From Vibrio pelagius (GTDB lineage: Bacteria > Pseudomonadota > Gammaproteobacteria > Enterobacterales > Vibrionaceae), in assembly GCF_024347575.1 (NCBI RefSeq), contig NZ_AP025505.1, positions 124,001 through 188,000 of the forward strand: a DNA stretch of 64,000 nt, written 5' to 3'. The position numbers were made by a program, and so were the translations under genes. This document shows positions 34,962 through 43,748 of the stretch, one piece after another (position 1 is the stretch's first letter; each line of letters opens with the position of its first letter). The notes below the pieces were generated by a model, which saw nothing but the letters and a program-made list of their open reading frames with translations, was not told the DNA's origin and ran no database searches.

Positions 34962-35419
34962 TAGCCGCCCACCTTACCGTAAATGATCAATAGTGCTCCT
35001 ACTGAAACAAACAATGTAGGAACGAGATTGGCGAGCGACAGTCTTACTTTCGGCTGATCGAACAGTGCAAAGTGTTCAATTAAGAGTGATAACGCAAATT
35101 GCCCAATCAACGCCAGAGCTAGTGTGCCAGTAAGGCCAATCTCACTCTGCACTGTTATTGATGCTAAAACCACGGTAAAAGCGCCCGGTATTCCTCCAAA
35201 CCAATATCGGTTCTTTATCGCTACCTTTTCATGTGCCCTGCCACGACTTCTAAATATCAGATACAGAAAAATAGCTACAATACCCCCAACACCATGAGCG
35301 ATCCAGGATGCTTGGAAAGCAGAAGTGGCAACGCCTAACTCACTATTCACATTAATCATCAGAGCTAATAACAAGCCGCTGAATACGGCCAAAAAGCTCA
35401 AACTCAATTTATCTAACAT
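34961..35419 (-). CDS. DMT-superfamily transporter subunit, YdcZ/DUF606-like (first of pair)
   Basis: 152 residues, five membrane segments, same family as its downstream partner: LLALMINVNSELGVATSAFQ, GGIPGAFTVVLASITV and ALIGQFALSLLIEHFALF. It is transcribed away from the LysR gene with a 93-base gap, a classical arrangement in which the LysR protein controls the divergent transporter genes. Confidence 0.8.
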   Translation of the reverse strand: MLDKLSLSFLAVFSGLLLALMINVNSELGVATSAFQASWIAHGVGGIVAIFLYLIFRSRGRAHEKVAIKNRYWFGGIPGAFTVVLASITVQSEIGLTGTLALALIGQFALSLLIEHFALFDQPKVRLSLANLVPTLFVSVGALLIIYGKVGG

Positions 35420-35512
35420 AATCTACCCTCTTAAAGATGGCATGATTATAATTAGTCGACCGTTCGAGTATAATGGTTAGTTAATAACAACTAAGTTGAG
35501 TAAAATTCAACA

Positions 35513-36406
35513 ATGAGAGAGATATTTTCAGCCATACCTGTTTTTGTCGCCGTCATTGAGTCGGGTTCGTTTTCTGCAGCGGCAGAACGTTTGAGTATGA
35601 CAAAATCCGCAGTCAGCAAACGTATTTCCGGCCTAGAAGATAACCTTGGCACGCGTTTATTTCACCGTAGCACTCGTAAACTCACACTGACGGAAGCTGG
35701 AGAGCAATTCTCTGACTATGCACGCAACGCCCTATTCATCGCTCAGCAAGGGATCAATGCAACCACCCTCCATCAGGGAAAACCCAAAGGCACATTGAAA
35801 ATCAATGCTCCAATGACGTTTTCTAGATTGCACTTAGTCCCGTTACTAAAAGAGTTTCTCGACCTGTACCCAAACATCAAAGTGATCTTGAGCATGGATG
35901 ACAAAGTCGTAGAGATGATTGAAGGCGGTTACGATGTCGGTATCCGTATTGGTGAGCTCAAAGACTCATCTCTGATTGCAAAAAAGCTCGCTAAATGCCA
36001 TAGCGTAGTGTGCGCCTCTCCAGAATATCTGGCCGTATATGGGACACCTAAAACACCGTCTGATTTAAAAGATCATAATTGTATCTACTACAGCCTATTC
36101 CAAGCAGGTGTTGAGTGGACCTTCTATCGTGATAACGAGAAATTAAAAGTGGAGCCTAAGGGTAACTTCGTGGTCAACAACAGCGATGCAATTTGCGAGA
36201 TGCTGTTGCAAGGGCTAGGAATATGCCAGATGCCCACTTTTATAGTAAATAACCACTTAGATTCAGGGCAATTAATAGAAGTTCTTCAAGAGTACAGTCT
36301 ACCTGATCACAATATCTACGCGGTTTACCCAGAACGTCGTCATGTTCCAGAGAAGGTCAGAGTTTTTCTCGAATTTCTAGAGAATAAATTCAGTTCGTTA
36401 TATTAA
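35513..36406 (+). CDS. LysR-family transcriptional regulator
   Basis: 297 residues. An N-terminal winged HTH (FVAVIESGSFSAAAERLSMTKSAVSKRISGLE, residues about 10-42) is followed by RLFHRSTRKLTLTEAGEQF and a periplasmic-binding-like sensor domain of the CrgA/DmlR group. It is divergent from the YdcZ-type pair and probably controls it in response to that transporter's substrate. Confidence 0.85.
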   Translation: MREIFSAIPVFVAVIESGSFSAAAERLSMTKSAVSKRISGLEDNLGTRLFHRSTRKLTLTEAGEQFSDYARNALFIAQQGINATTLHQGKPKGTLKINAPMTFSRLHLVPLLKEFLDLYPNIKVILSMDDKVVEMIEGGYDVGIRIGELKDSSLIAKKLAKCHSVVCASPEYLAVYGTPKTPSDLKDHNCIYYSLFQAGVEWTFYRDNEKLKVEPKGNFVVNNSDAICEMLLQGLGICQMPTFIVNNHLDSGQLIEVLQEYSLPDHNIYAVYPERRHVPEKVRVFLEFLENKFSSLY

Positions 36407-36447
36407 AAGCCATTGCGAGCCATAATCTTTCAATACCCAAACTTACG

Positions 36448-36484
36448 ATAGTTTTCACCTATCAAAAACATAGAAATAGTCCAT
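36448..36484. promoter_or_regulatory. OxyR-type operator upstream of dps
   Basis: ATAG-N7-CTAT-N7-ATAG-N7-CCAT matches the four-part OxyR motif (ATAG-N7-CTAT repeated) at 15 of 16 defined positions and in exact spacing, 74 bases before dps. OxyR control of dps is known in E. coli. Confidence 0.75.
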
Positions 36485-36557
36485 TTTCCTTAGTCATAGG
36501 TCCGACATAAACTGTATCCAACAAAGCAAAATAATCTAACAAGACAAGGTATACAAA

Positions 36558-37028
36558 ATGACTAAGAATTTTATTGGACTCGATAACCAACAATCACAAC
36601 AACTTGCACATGAACTAAATTCGCTACTTGCTCACTACCAAGTGCTGTACATGAATGCTCGTGGATACCACTGGAACATCAAAGGCGAATCTTTCTTTGA
36701 ACTACACGTAAAATTTGAAGAGATTTACACTGACCTTCAAACCAAGATTGATGAGATCGCAGAGCGAATCCTTACACTAGGCCACACTCCCGATCACGCT
36801 TTCAGCCGCTATCTTGAAGTAAGTTCGATCAATGAACATCAAAATGCCACGCAAGGTAAAGACTGCGTAACTGGTCTTGTAAATGGTTTCAGCGAGCTAC
36901 TGCTCAAACAGCGCGGCATTCTTGAACAGGCAGGAGATGCATCTGATGAAGGTACAGCTGCACTTATGGGTGACTACATCCGTGAACAAGAGAAGTTAAT
37001 GTGGATGCTAAATGCGTACCTGCAGTAA
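36558..37028 (+). CDS. dps: Dps ferritin-like DNA-protection protein
   Basis: 156 residues forming one four-helix ferritin-like domain. The ferroxidase ligands are in NARGYHWNIKGESFFELHVKFEEIYTDL (two His, Asp and Glu across the subunit interface). Dodecamers oxidise and store iron and protect DNA from peroxide. An OxyR-like site lies upstream. Its last 104 coding bases and terminator are repeated at 57109-57288, marking the left border of the accessory island. Confidence 0.92.
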   Translation: MTKNFIGLDNQQSQQLAHELNSLLAHYQVLYMNARGYHWNIKGESFFELHVKFEEIYTDLQTKIDEIAERILTLGHTPDHAFSRYLEVSSINEHQNATQGKDCVTGLVNGFSELLLKQRGILEQAGDASDEGTAALMGDYIREQEKLMWMLNAYLQ

Positions 37029-37104
37029 TCCAATCTAGCGTTCTAAACCACAATTTAAACAAAGAGCTTAAAGTGACTGCTTTAAGCTCTTTTCATATGG
37101 CCGG
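36925..37104. repeat. left direct repeat of the island (dps 3' end)
   Basis: These 180 bases, the dps end and its terminator, recur at 57109-57288 with one base difference (36959 T versus 57143 G) and no gaps. Weaker similarity continues about 50 bases further. The two copies are 20184 bases apart. Confidence 0.9.
37061..37096 (+). terminator. dps terminator
   Basis: AAAGAGCTTAAAG and CTTTAAGCTCTTT form a perfect 13-bp stem with loop TGACTG, ending in TTTTC, 33 bases after dps. Confidence 0.85.
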
Positions 37105-37131
37105 AAAAATCCTAATACAATCAACAGTATA

Positions 37132-37317
37132 CTAGAAAAAATCAATCAAACCCATCAAAAAACAATACAAAAACAGCATAGCGAGTACCAATTTCATATT
37201 TGGGAATTGGTCATTATCAAAGAGGTTCACTATAACTCCTTTGAGTACCCTCCACGGGCTACTTTTGTTACCGAGTGATTTCTTGTAAAAACCTAACTCC
37301 ACCTTGGTGGTGAACAC
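37132..37317 (-). CDS. small single-span membrane protein, hypothetical
   Basis: 61 residues from a GTG without a clear ribosome-binding site. The N-terminal half is polar and the C-terminal half (KLVLAMLFLYCFLMGLIDFF) is one membrane segment. It lies right at the island border between dps and the BCCT gene. No family recognised; it could be chance. Confidence 0.28.
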   Translation of the reverse strand: MFTTKVELGFYKKSLGNKSSPWRVLKGVIVNLFDNDQFPNMKLVLAMLFLYCFLMGLIDFF

Positions 37318-37521
37318 TAAGTAAAAATATACAACACTTCAACTCACACTAACGTCAGGTAAACAGTAAACTACAAAACTAAAAAGAGAAATAAATTCAA
37401 TCTATTACAGAAAATCAAGATCACACTATGATTTAAAGTAATACTTAAAATACTAAATTTCAGTTTTGGAATTAACCTTTGTGTAACATTATTCACACGT
37501 TGCCAAAAAGGAGAATATAAA
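37318..37521. other. AT-rich region upstream of the BCCT gene
   Basis: This region very probably holds the BCCT promoter. No gene is supported and no clear operator was recognised. A good AAGGAG ribosome-binding site precedes the BCCT start. Confidence 0.35.
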
Positions 37522-39132
37522 ATGGGAAATTTAAGACTGGCTACATTCTTACCTGCAATCATATGTATGATTATCACTATAACATTCACACTAATTAATA
37601 AAGAATTTTTCATCTCAGCAACTACTGAAATGAATAATGCAATTATCAATAACCTATCTTGGCTATTTAATTTATCCGCTGTCTGCATGGTCGGCGCTGT
37701 GACTTATGCTTATGTATCACCTTTGGGTAAAGTTGTCATTGGTGGTCAAGGAGCCAAACGTATTTACACCCCCTTTAAGTGGTTTGCGGTATCACTAACC
37801 ACTGTGATTGCTATGGGCATCCTATTCTGGGCTGTCGCGGAGCCTATTGTTCACTACTACAACCCTCCTGCTCATTCTGGTGTTGAAGCACAAACACCTC
37901 AAGCAGCTCAGTTCGCGATGTCCACAATATTCGTTCACTGGACCATAACTCCTTATGCAATCTATACTGTGGCTAGTCTTGTATTTGCCCTTGCGCTTCA
38001 CAATCTCAAAATGAAGTTTTCTATCGGCTCTATGTTTAGACCTCTATTGGGCAAAATGATGGATGGAAGGTTAGCGGACGTCATTGACGGTCTAGCTTTG
38101 TTTGCGGTAGTCATGGGCATGTCCGCAACGCTAACATCAGGCTTACTAATCATTAATGATGGCGCACAAAGTGTTTTAGGTATAAATAAATCACCAATTA
38201 CATACGGCATTATCGCCATAATCATCATCGGCTCAGCATTATTTTCAGCTACTACAGGTCTTCATAAAGGAATTCAAATACTATCAAGAATCAATACGTG
38301 GATTTATTTTATTGCAATAGCGTTCTTTTTCTTCATTGGCCCGACTAGCTACATCTTATCACTTGGCGTTGAAACTTTTGGATTATACTTATCAAATTGG
38401 TTCTCAATGAACTTAGTAACTGGTGCAGCTGCTAATTCTCAATGGCCAGGATGGTGGACGGTAGCTTTCTTTGCAAGTTGGTTTGCTTGGGCGCCGCTCA
38501 CATCTCTATTTCTTGGTAAGATCGCTCGTGGATATACAGTTCGTCAGTTCATTATTGTAAATGTAACGCTACCGTGTGTGTTTGCATTTTTCTGGTTCAG
38601 CACATTTAGTGGAAGCTCTTTATATCTAGATAGCACTCTTGGTGGAACTTTATACGAAGCATATAAAATGACTGGATTCGCATCAGTAATCTATGTGCTT
38701 TTTGAACAATTTCCATTAACAACTGCGGTTAGTTCTATATTCATTATTGCTTGTTTCATCACCTTTATTACTGCAGCAGATTCCAACACAGATGCGATTG
38801 GTTCTCTCTGTATCAATGATGCATCATCAGAGAATATGTCATCACCAATTTGGATTAAGGTGGTCTGGGGAGGCTCTATCGCATTCATCGCTTGGATCAG
38901 CGCTAGCTACATTGGCGTAGATGCAATCAAGATGCTATTCAACCTTGCAGGACTACCTGGAATGATTATATGTATTGGCGCATTATTCTCACTTATTCGA
39001 CTAATTACAATTGTGCGTAATTCGGAAGAACCGATACTGGACAGCTCTAACTACACTGAACCAGATCTATCGTTATCAACATTCAAGAACAACATAACTA
39101 CTCAAGAATCGGCTACATCGAGAGCTAAATAA
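37522..39132 (+). CDS. BCCT-family transporter (module A)
   Basis: 536 residues with 12 membrane segments. The BCCT core is clear: GILFWAVAEPIVHYYNPP, STIFVHWTITPYAIYT, and FFASWFAWAPLTSLFLGKIARGYTVRQF (the helix-8 signature), then TAADSNTDAIG. BCCT proteins bring in betaine, choline, carnitine and similar charged methylated compounds with Na+ or H+. Long soluble tails for osmosensing are absent, which suggests nutrient uptake. It is separated from the other module A genes by the ISL3-type insertion. Confidence 0.87.
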   Translation: MGNLRLATFLPAIICMIITITFTLINKEFFISATTEMNNAIINNLSWLFNLSAVCMVGAVTYAYVSPLGKVVIGGQGAKRIYTPFKWFAVSLTTVIAMGILFWAVAEPIVHYYNPPAHSGVEAQTPQAAQFAMSTIFVHWTITPYAIYTVASLVFALALHNLKMKFSIGSMFRPLLGKMMDGRLADVIDGLALFAVVMGMSATLTSGLLIINDGAQSVLGINKSPITYGIIAIIIIGSALFSATTGLHKGIQILSRINTWIYFIAIAFFFFIGPTSYILSLGVETFGLYLSNWFSMNLVTGAAANSQWPGWWTVAFFASWFAWAPLTSLFLGKIARGYTVRQFIIVNVTLPCVFAFFWFSTFSGSSLYLDSTLGGTLYEAYKMTGFASVIYVLFEQFPLTTAVSSIFIIACFITFITAADSNTDAIGSLCINDASSENMSSPIWIKVVWGGSIAFIAWISASYIGVDAIKMLFNLAGLPGMIICIGALFSLIRLITIVRNSEEPILDSSNYTEPDLSLSTFKNNITTQESATSRAK

Positions 39133-39182
39133 AAATCAGCTGACGAAATATGTAATCTTTTGTAATTAAAAACTATAAATAA

Positions 39183-39306
39183 CGTTCATCGCGGTTTTCC
39201 ATAGGAAAGCCGCTTTAATTTTACGAAAAATAGTTCATATCACTGTAAACATATACCTTGTCGCTTATCTTGTGATTACTCCGTTCTAACGTGCATGTAT
39301 TTAAAT
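39183..39306. mobile_element. decayed ISL3-type copy, left part (copy B)
   Basis: This stretch matches, with many changes, the transposase 3' end and left terminal repeat of the intact element (GTTCATCGCGG, then the GCGG...CCGC hairpin and TCTAACGTGCATGTATTTAA). It is interrupted at ATTTAAAT by the intact copy and resumes at 40599. Confidence 0.8.
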
Positions 39307-39309
39307 GGT

Positions 39310-40503
39310 TCATCGCGGCTTTCCGGGGAAAGCCGCTTTTATCTTCAAGAAGAAGTAGTCAGTATCTCGATAACCATACCCCATTCGCTTGATTAGCTTT
39401 ATCTTGTTGTTTATCCCTTCAAGCGTGCAGGTATTTAACGGATAACTTGCCGATGCGATAACCCCGTGAAGATATGGTCTGAGTTTTCGTGCGAACTCTT
39501 TTAATGGCTTAATCCCACTCTCTTGCACTTGTTCCCACCACGCGTCCCAGAGCTCCTTAGCGCGCCCTTCTGATTCACAATACCAAAGCTCTTTGAGTTG
39601 AGCTCCGAGTATATAAGTGGTCATTAAGTCCTTATTGATATTCAATATTTCAGTAAGATAGCTTTCTTGGCGTGTATTTAAGTTGCCTCTATTTTTCAGC
39701 AGTACCCAGCGTGAACGCTTCACCCATTGCCTCGCTTTTTTGTCTTGCTTAAGTTTGTTGGCTTGGTCGACTCTAACTCTATCCATCACCTCGCGACCGA
39801 ACTTAGCGACAACATGGAATAAGTCGTAAACGATTTTTGCGTTCGGACAGTGTGCTTGAACTTCAAGATCGAAAGCCGTATTCATGTCCATCGCGACGGC
39901 TTCGATATTTATCCCATGCTCGCCTAATTGCTCGAAGAACGGTCGTATGTCTTTGCGGCTACGACCTAATCCTATCCAAATGACTTGGTGAGTCTTAGCA
40001 TCAGCGATGACCGTGGCATATCGATGTCCTTTAAAGATGGCGAACTCGTCCATGACGAGTTGCCTTAGGTCTTCCCATTTTATTGACGGTACAACTTGTC
40101 TAAGCCGGCGTTTATCTATCTCTTTAATTGTGTGCCAATGAACGCTCGTTAACTGGGAGATATGCTTAATAGGGAGAAGAGGTAATAGTTGTTCTATATA
40201 GCTTTTTAGGCGCTTCGTTATGCGAGCATAAGGCTCTAACCAAGATAGAGACTCTGTTTTTATGCCGCAGTCGCGACACTTAATCCTTCGAGTTTGAACG
40301 GAAAGTTCAACTGGAACACCGAGTAACATGGCATCCTTTACATGACGCCATTGATACTCATGGATAGCTTCGTCTTCAAGACCACAGAGGCATTTAGCTT
40401 CAGAGTTAGGTTTAAGAGTAAGGGTAATAAGTGTTGCTGTCTGGTGAGACTTTACTATTTGAAAGCCTTCCCAGAATGAAGATAGGAAAGTATGATTCGG
40501 CAT
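39310..40503 (-). CDS. ISL3-family transposase
   Basis: 397 residues. The N-terminal zinc-finger-like region has CLCGLED and IKCRDCGIKT cysteine pairs, followed by an HTH region and the DDE catalytic domain (VMDEFAIFKGHRYATVIAD, AVAMDMNTAFDLEV, then a C-terminal Glu region TCTLEGINNKIKLIKRMGYG). The stop codon TGA lies within the left terminal repeat. The frame is intact and the protein should be active. Confidence 0.92.
   Translation of the reverse strand: MPNHTFLSSFWEGFQIVKSHQTATLITLTLKPNSEAKCLCGLEDEAIHEYQWRHVKDAMLLGVPVELSVQTRRIKCRDCGIKTESLSWLEPYARITKRLKSYIEQLLPLLPIKHISQLTSVHWHTIKEIDKRRLRQVVPSIKWEDLRQLVMDEFAIFKGHRYATVIADAKTHQVIWIGLGRSRKDIRPFFEQLGEHGINIEAVAMDMNTAFDLEVQAHCPNAKIVYDLFHVVAKFGREVMDRVRVDQANKLKQDKKARQWVKRSRWVLLKNRGNLNTRQESYLTEILNINKDLMTTYILGAQLKELWYCESEGRAKELWDAWWEQVQESGIKPLKEFARKLRPYLHGVIASASYPLNTCTLEGINNKIKLIKRMGYGYRDTDYFFLKIKAAFPGKPR
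39315..39340 (+). terminator. terminator hairpin inside the IS left end
   Basis: GCGGCTTTCC and GGAAAGCCGC form a perfect 10-bp stem followed by TTTTAT. It points along the plus strand and would block transcripts running from the BCCT gene into the element. Confidence 0.65.
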
Positions 40504-40598
40504 GGAAACGGTAGTTTGTGTATGATTTTTGTTTGGCGACTAAACCATATCACTTACTACCGTTTTTGTTTTAAGTTCCCGCTAATCCGCGATGAACC

Positions 40599-41434
40599 AT
40601 TTAAATGACATGAAACAAACACAACTTTGCTTTTTAATTTGGTCTGCACAAACTGTCCATGAGCTCCCGACCGAACTTAACCACGACATGAAAAGTCATA
40701 GATAATAAGACCTTTGGGGTAATGTACCTTCACTTCGAGAGCAAATACGGTGTCCATCTCATTAATGACAACTTCAATGCTGGCAGCATTATCGCCGAGT
40801 TTTCCAAAGAATGAGCGAATATCTTTTCAACTTAGGTTTACACAAATTCAGAGCGCTTAATGACTTTTACATCAACGATGACGCTCGCGTACCGATGGCC
40901 TTTAAAATTAGCGAATTCATCCATCATAAGCTGTTCCCTACCCTCAAGAAGTCGTTGGTACAATAATTCTAAGACAGTGTTTATCAATTTACTCATCGTA
41001 AGCCAACCTACTCCGGTCAAATCGAAGTATGCTTCATTGGGAACCGTTTCTGGATACAGCCTTGAAAGCAATTGGTGACCCATGAGTATGTATCGACCTG
41101 GGCTATTCCCTTTGTTGGATTCCACAAGAAGCGCAGCTTACCCATCGATTTTATACCACAAGCTCAACAGGAATATCGAACATCATAACTTCATGTAGAG
41201 TTCGCAACTAATAGTCATAGCATAGCTTGATGAACGACGACATTCACACTGCGGTGGAACCTGGCTTTAAAGTAATTATTATTAAAGGGTTAGTTTTGTG
41301 GGACTTGATAATCTGTAAAACTTCTTAGTAGGAAGGTAGGGAAGGACTAATAGACACAAAAACGGTAGTTTTTGGCGATCTAATCATACCATCAACTACC
41401 GTTTTTTCAGTTCTTACTCATCAACAAAGAACAT
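40599..41434 (-). mobile_element. decayed ISL3-type copy, right part (copy B)
   Basis: This continues the decayed copy with an internal deletion. A minus-strand frame at 40838-41125 reads QLMMDEFANFKGHRYASVIVD, close to QLVMDEFAIFKGHRYATVIAD of the intact transposase, surrounded by stops and frameshifts. The 5' end near 41390-41410 has the ACTACCGTTTTT motif found just inside the intact element's right end. Confidence 0.8.
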
Positions 41435-41449
41435 TATGTTATATGAGGC

Positions 41450-42469
41450 TTATTTAGCGTAAATACCTTGAGGAAGGCGAGCTTCACGAGGGATACGATT
41501 TCCTGCGGTGTAATCGTTGATTATATCGCAAGGCGTATAATTGCGTTCTAACTCAAATATATCATCTTGATCTAGATTCATCTCCAAAGCAGCTAGGGCA
41601 CTGTTGAATTGTTCAGGTGTATCGGCACCAACTAACATCGAGGAAACGTATTGTTTAGATAGTACCCAAGCTTGAGCTACCTGAGCGGGAGCTACGTTGT
41701 GCCTCTGGGCTACACGGGCAACAGAAGTAGAAATATCAAATGAAGCCTTGTCGTTATACATCTCGGCAGTAAAGAAATCAGTTTTGTTTCGGTTAGACTG
41801 CATATCATTAGTGAGGATACCCCGAGCAAGAGGACTAAATACCGACACTCCGATGCCCTGGTCTTGGCAATATGGAATCATCTCTCTCTCTTCCTCTCGG
41901 TAAGCACAATTATATTGTAATTGCATGTTGATAGGTTTTACCCAACCGTTTTGATCACATACCTGGATGATCTTAGCGAGCTGCCATGTATACATGGTTG
42001 AAACACCAATATAGCGAGCTTTGCCTGATCGAACGATATCATTCAGAGCGCACATTGTTTCTTCGATAGGAGTGTTTACATCAAAGAAATGAAGCATGTA
42101 AATATCTACATAGTCCATCTTCATGCGCTTTAGCGATGCATCAATGGAGTTCATTATATGCTGGCGAGAGTGGCCTTGTGCGTTGATGTCATCATTCATT
42201 TGGTAGCCAACTTTAGTTGTGACAATTAACTTGTCACGTTGACCAATGCGATTGAGTACATTACAAACGACTTCTTCACCAGCCCCATATGAATAAAAGT
42301 CTGCTAGGTCGATAAAGTTAACACCATGGTCGATAGCATGACGAATGATTGGCTCGCTCTCTTTCTCATTAAAGATCCAAGGCTTCCATTCCTTAGAGCC
42401 CATGTTCATCGTTCCAAGGCACAAACGAGACACCTTGAGGCCAGAGTTACCTAGTTGTACGTATTCCAT
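41450..42469 (-). CDS. aldo/keto reductase (module A)
   Basis: 339 residues from the ATG at 42467-42469, chosen because GAGAGGTGA precedes it; the longer frame adds 26 residues without homology. The catalytic tetrad regions of the Aldo_ket_red family are visible: NFIDLADFYSYGAGEE (Asp, Tyr), VTTKVG (Lys) and YMLHFFD (His). The NADPH site segment PEQFNSALAAL is near the C-terminus. A decayed second copy exists at about 48780-48925. It lies downstream of the LysR gene on the same strand and probably reduces or oxidises an aldehyde or ketone intermediate of the module. Confidence 0.88.
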   Translation of the reverse strand: MEYVQLGNSGLKVSRLCLGTMNMGSKEWKPWIFNEKESEPIIRHAIDHGVNFIDLADFYSYGAGEEVVCNVLNRIGQRDKLIVTTKVGYQMNDDINAQGHSRQHIMNSIDASLKRMKMDYVDIYMLHFFDVNTPIEETMCALNDIVRSGKARYIGVSTMYTWQLAKIIQVCDQNGWVKPINMQLQYNCAYREEEREMIPYCQDQGIGVSVFSPLARGILTNDMQSNRNKTDFFTAEMYNDKASFDISTSVARVAQRHNVAPAQVAQAWVLSKQYVSSMLVGADTPEQFNSALAALEMNLDQDDIFELERNYTPCDIINDYTAGNRIPREARLPQGIYAK

Positions 42470-42674
42470 ATTCACCTCTCGCATTATGTAAACGAAATGT
42501 TTAATTTTTGTTTGTTGACCTGAGTATTTAGATTCAAAAGCCAACAAAACACGAGTGAATATAAGTTAGGCATTTATGAGTTTAGTTCATTATTGTATGT
42601 ACGGTGAATTTAATTTCATAAAAAACAACCAGTTACATTCTGCTTGTCAATCGTGGTTGTTTGAAAAATTGAAT

Positions 42675-43559
42675 CTACGACACGCTAAGGCACTCTTCTT
42701 TCAACCAAGACACAAATGCTTCAACTTTACTCGTACCGACTTTGGGAGTCGGGACATGAATGAAATACCCATAGCGACTGCGACATTGCAGAGGGTGGAA
42801 TTGGATTAGCTCCTGTTTTTTAAGTGAGTGATAAACCATATTGAGGTCCACTACCGCGAATCCGCCACCAGCGATCGCTGTATTTATCACCTGCTCTTGA
42901 GTACTCATCGAAATCCCTTTTCGATGTCCCTCTGTCAATTGAATATTGGCAGATTCAAGCCAGTCTTTCCATGCCGGGAGGTTATGACCATGGTGGCGAA
43001 TATGGAGCATCTTATGTGTGTGGGCCTCGATATTCATGCTCTCGGTAACGAGGTCTTGATTACAGACTGCTACGTATTTTTCTTTAAATAACAAGTTGTC
43101 TTTTGCGTAGAATTCACTGACTTCATCAAAGAGGATTTCAATATCGTATAGGGTACTTTGCTCTCTTTTGCTATAGATCTGTAAGTCATACTGGGGAAAT
43201 GCTTTAGCAAAGTTAACGAGGTGAGCACTCAACCAACGGCTAGTAAATGTTGGAGGAGCAAGAACAACTAATCGCTGTTGAAGATTGGGGTTCCGTATGA
43301 CCTCTAATCCTTTCTCGACCTCAGAAAGAGAACGAGAAATTGTGTCGAGAACTTGCTCGCCAATCGGAGTTAACTCAAGAAGCCCTCGAGTAGATGTGCG
43401 TTTGAAAAGCGGTACACCCAAATACTCCTCGAGTTGTTTTATCTGTTTGCTAACCGCCCCCTGCGTAACATTTAAAATGTTTGCCGCAGCGGTGAAACTT
43501 AAGTGCGTACCTGCAACTTCAAATACTCGAACTGCATTAAGCGAGGGTAGTTGTCTCAT
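42675..43559 (-). CDS. LysR-family regulator, GcvA-like (module A)
   Basis: 294 residues from the ATG at 43557-43559 with AGGAG 8 bases upstream; an upstream GTG is less likely. The N-terminal HTH reads RVFEVAGTHLSFTAAANILNVTQGAVSKQIKQLEE, of the GcvA subgroup that begins LPSLNAVRVFE. It is divergent from the aldehyde dehydrogenase gene with a 190-base gap and probably activates it. Confidence 0.88.
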   Translation of the reverse strand: MRQLPSLNAVRVFEVAGTHLSFTAAANILNVTQGAVSKQIKQLEEYLGVPLFKRTSTRGLLELTPIGEQVLDTISRSLSEVEKGLEVIRNPNLQQRLVVLAPPTFTSRWLSAHLVNFAKAFPQYDLQIYSKREQSTLYDIEILFDEVSEFYAKDNLLFKEKYVAVCNQDLVTESMNIEAHTHKMLHIRHHGHNLPAWKDWLESANIQLTEGHRKGISMSTQEQVINTAIAGGGFAVVDLNMVYHSLKKQELIQFHPLQCRSRYGYFIHVPTPKVGTSKVEAFVSWLKEECLSVS

Positions 43560-43748
43560 TATCTTGCTCCTAGTCACAAATACAGCGACTTAGAACTCAA
43601 ACTCGGTCACTGCGTTTCACACTAATTTCCGAAATAGCGCGCTTTTATAGATTTGTTTGAATTCTAGCGATTAAATCTCATATGTTAATTACTTTTATTC
43701 AGTTGTTGTTAAATTGTGATGCCTGTAAGTTTTTAAGGACTGACCACA

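Larger units (their letters stand above)
39307..40598. mobile_element. intact ISL3-family insertion sequence
   Basis: 1292 bases with terminal inverted repeats that begin GGTTCATCGCGG at both ends and an 8-bp target duplication ATTTAAAT (39299-39306 and 40599-40606), the duplication length usual for ISL3 elements. It carries one full transposase gene on the minus strand and has inserted into an older, decayed copy of itself. Confidence 0.93.
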
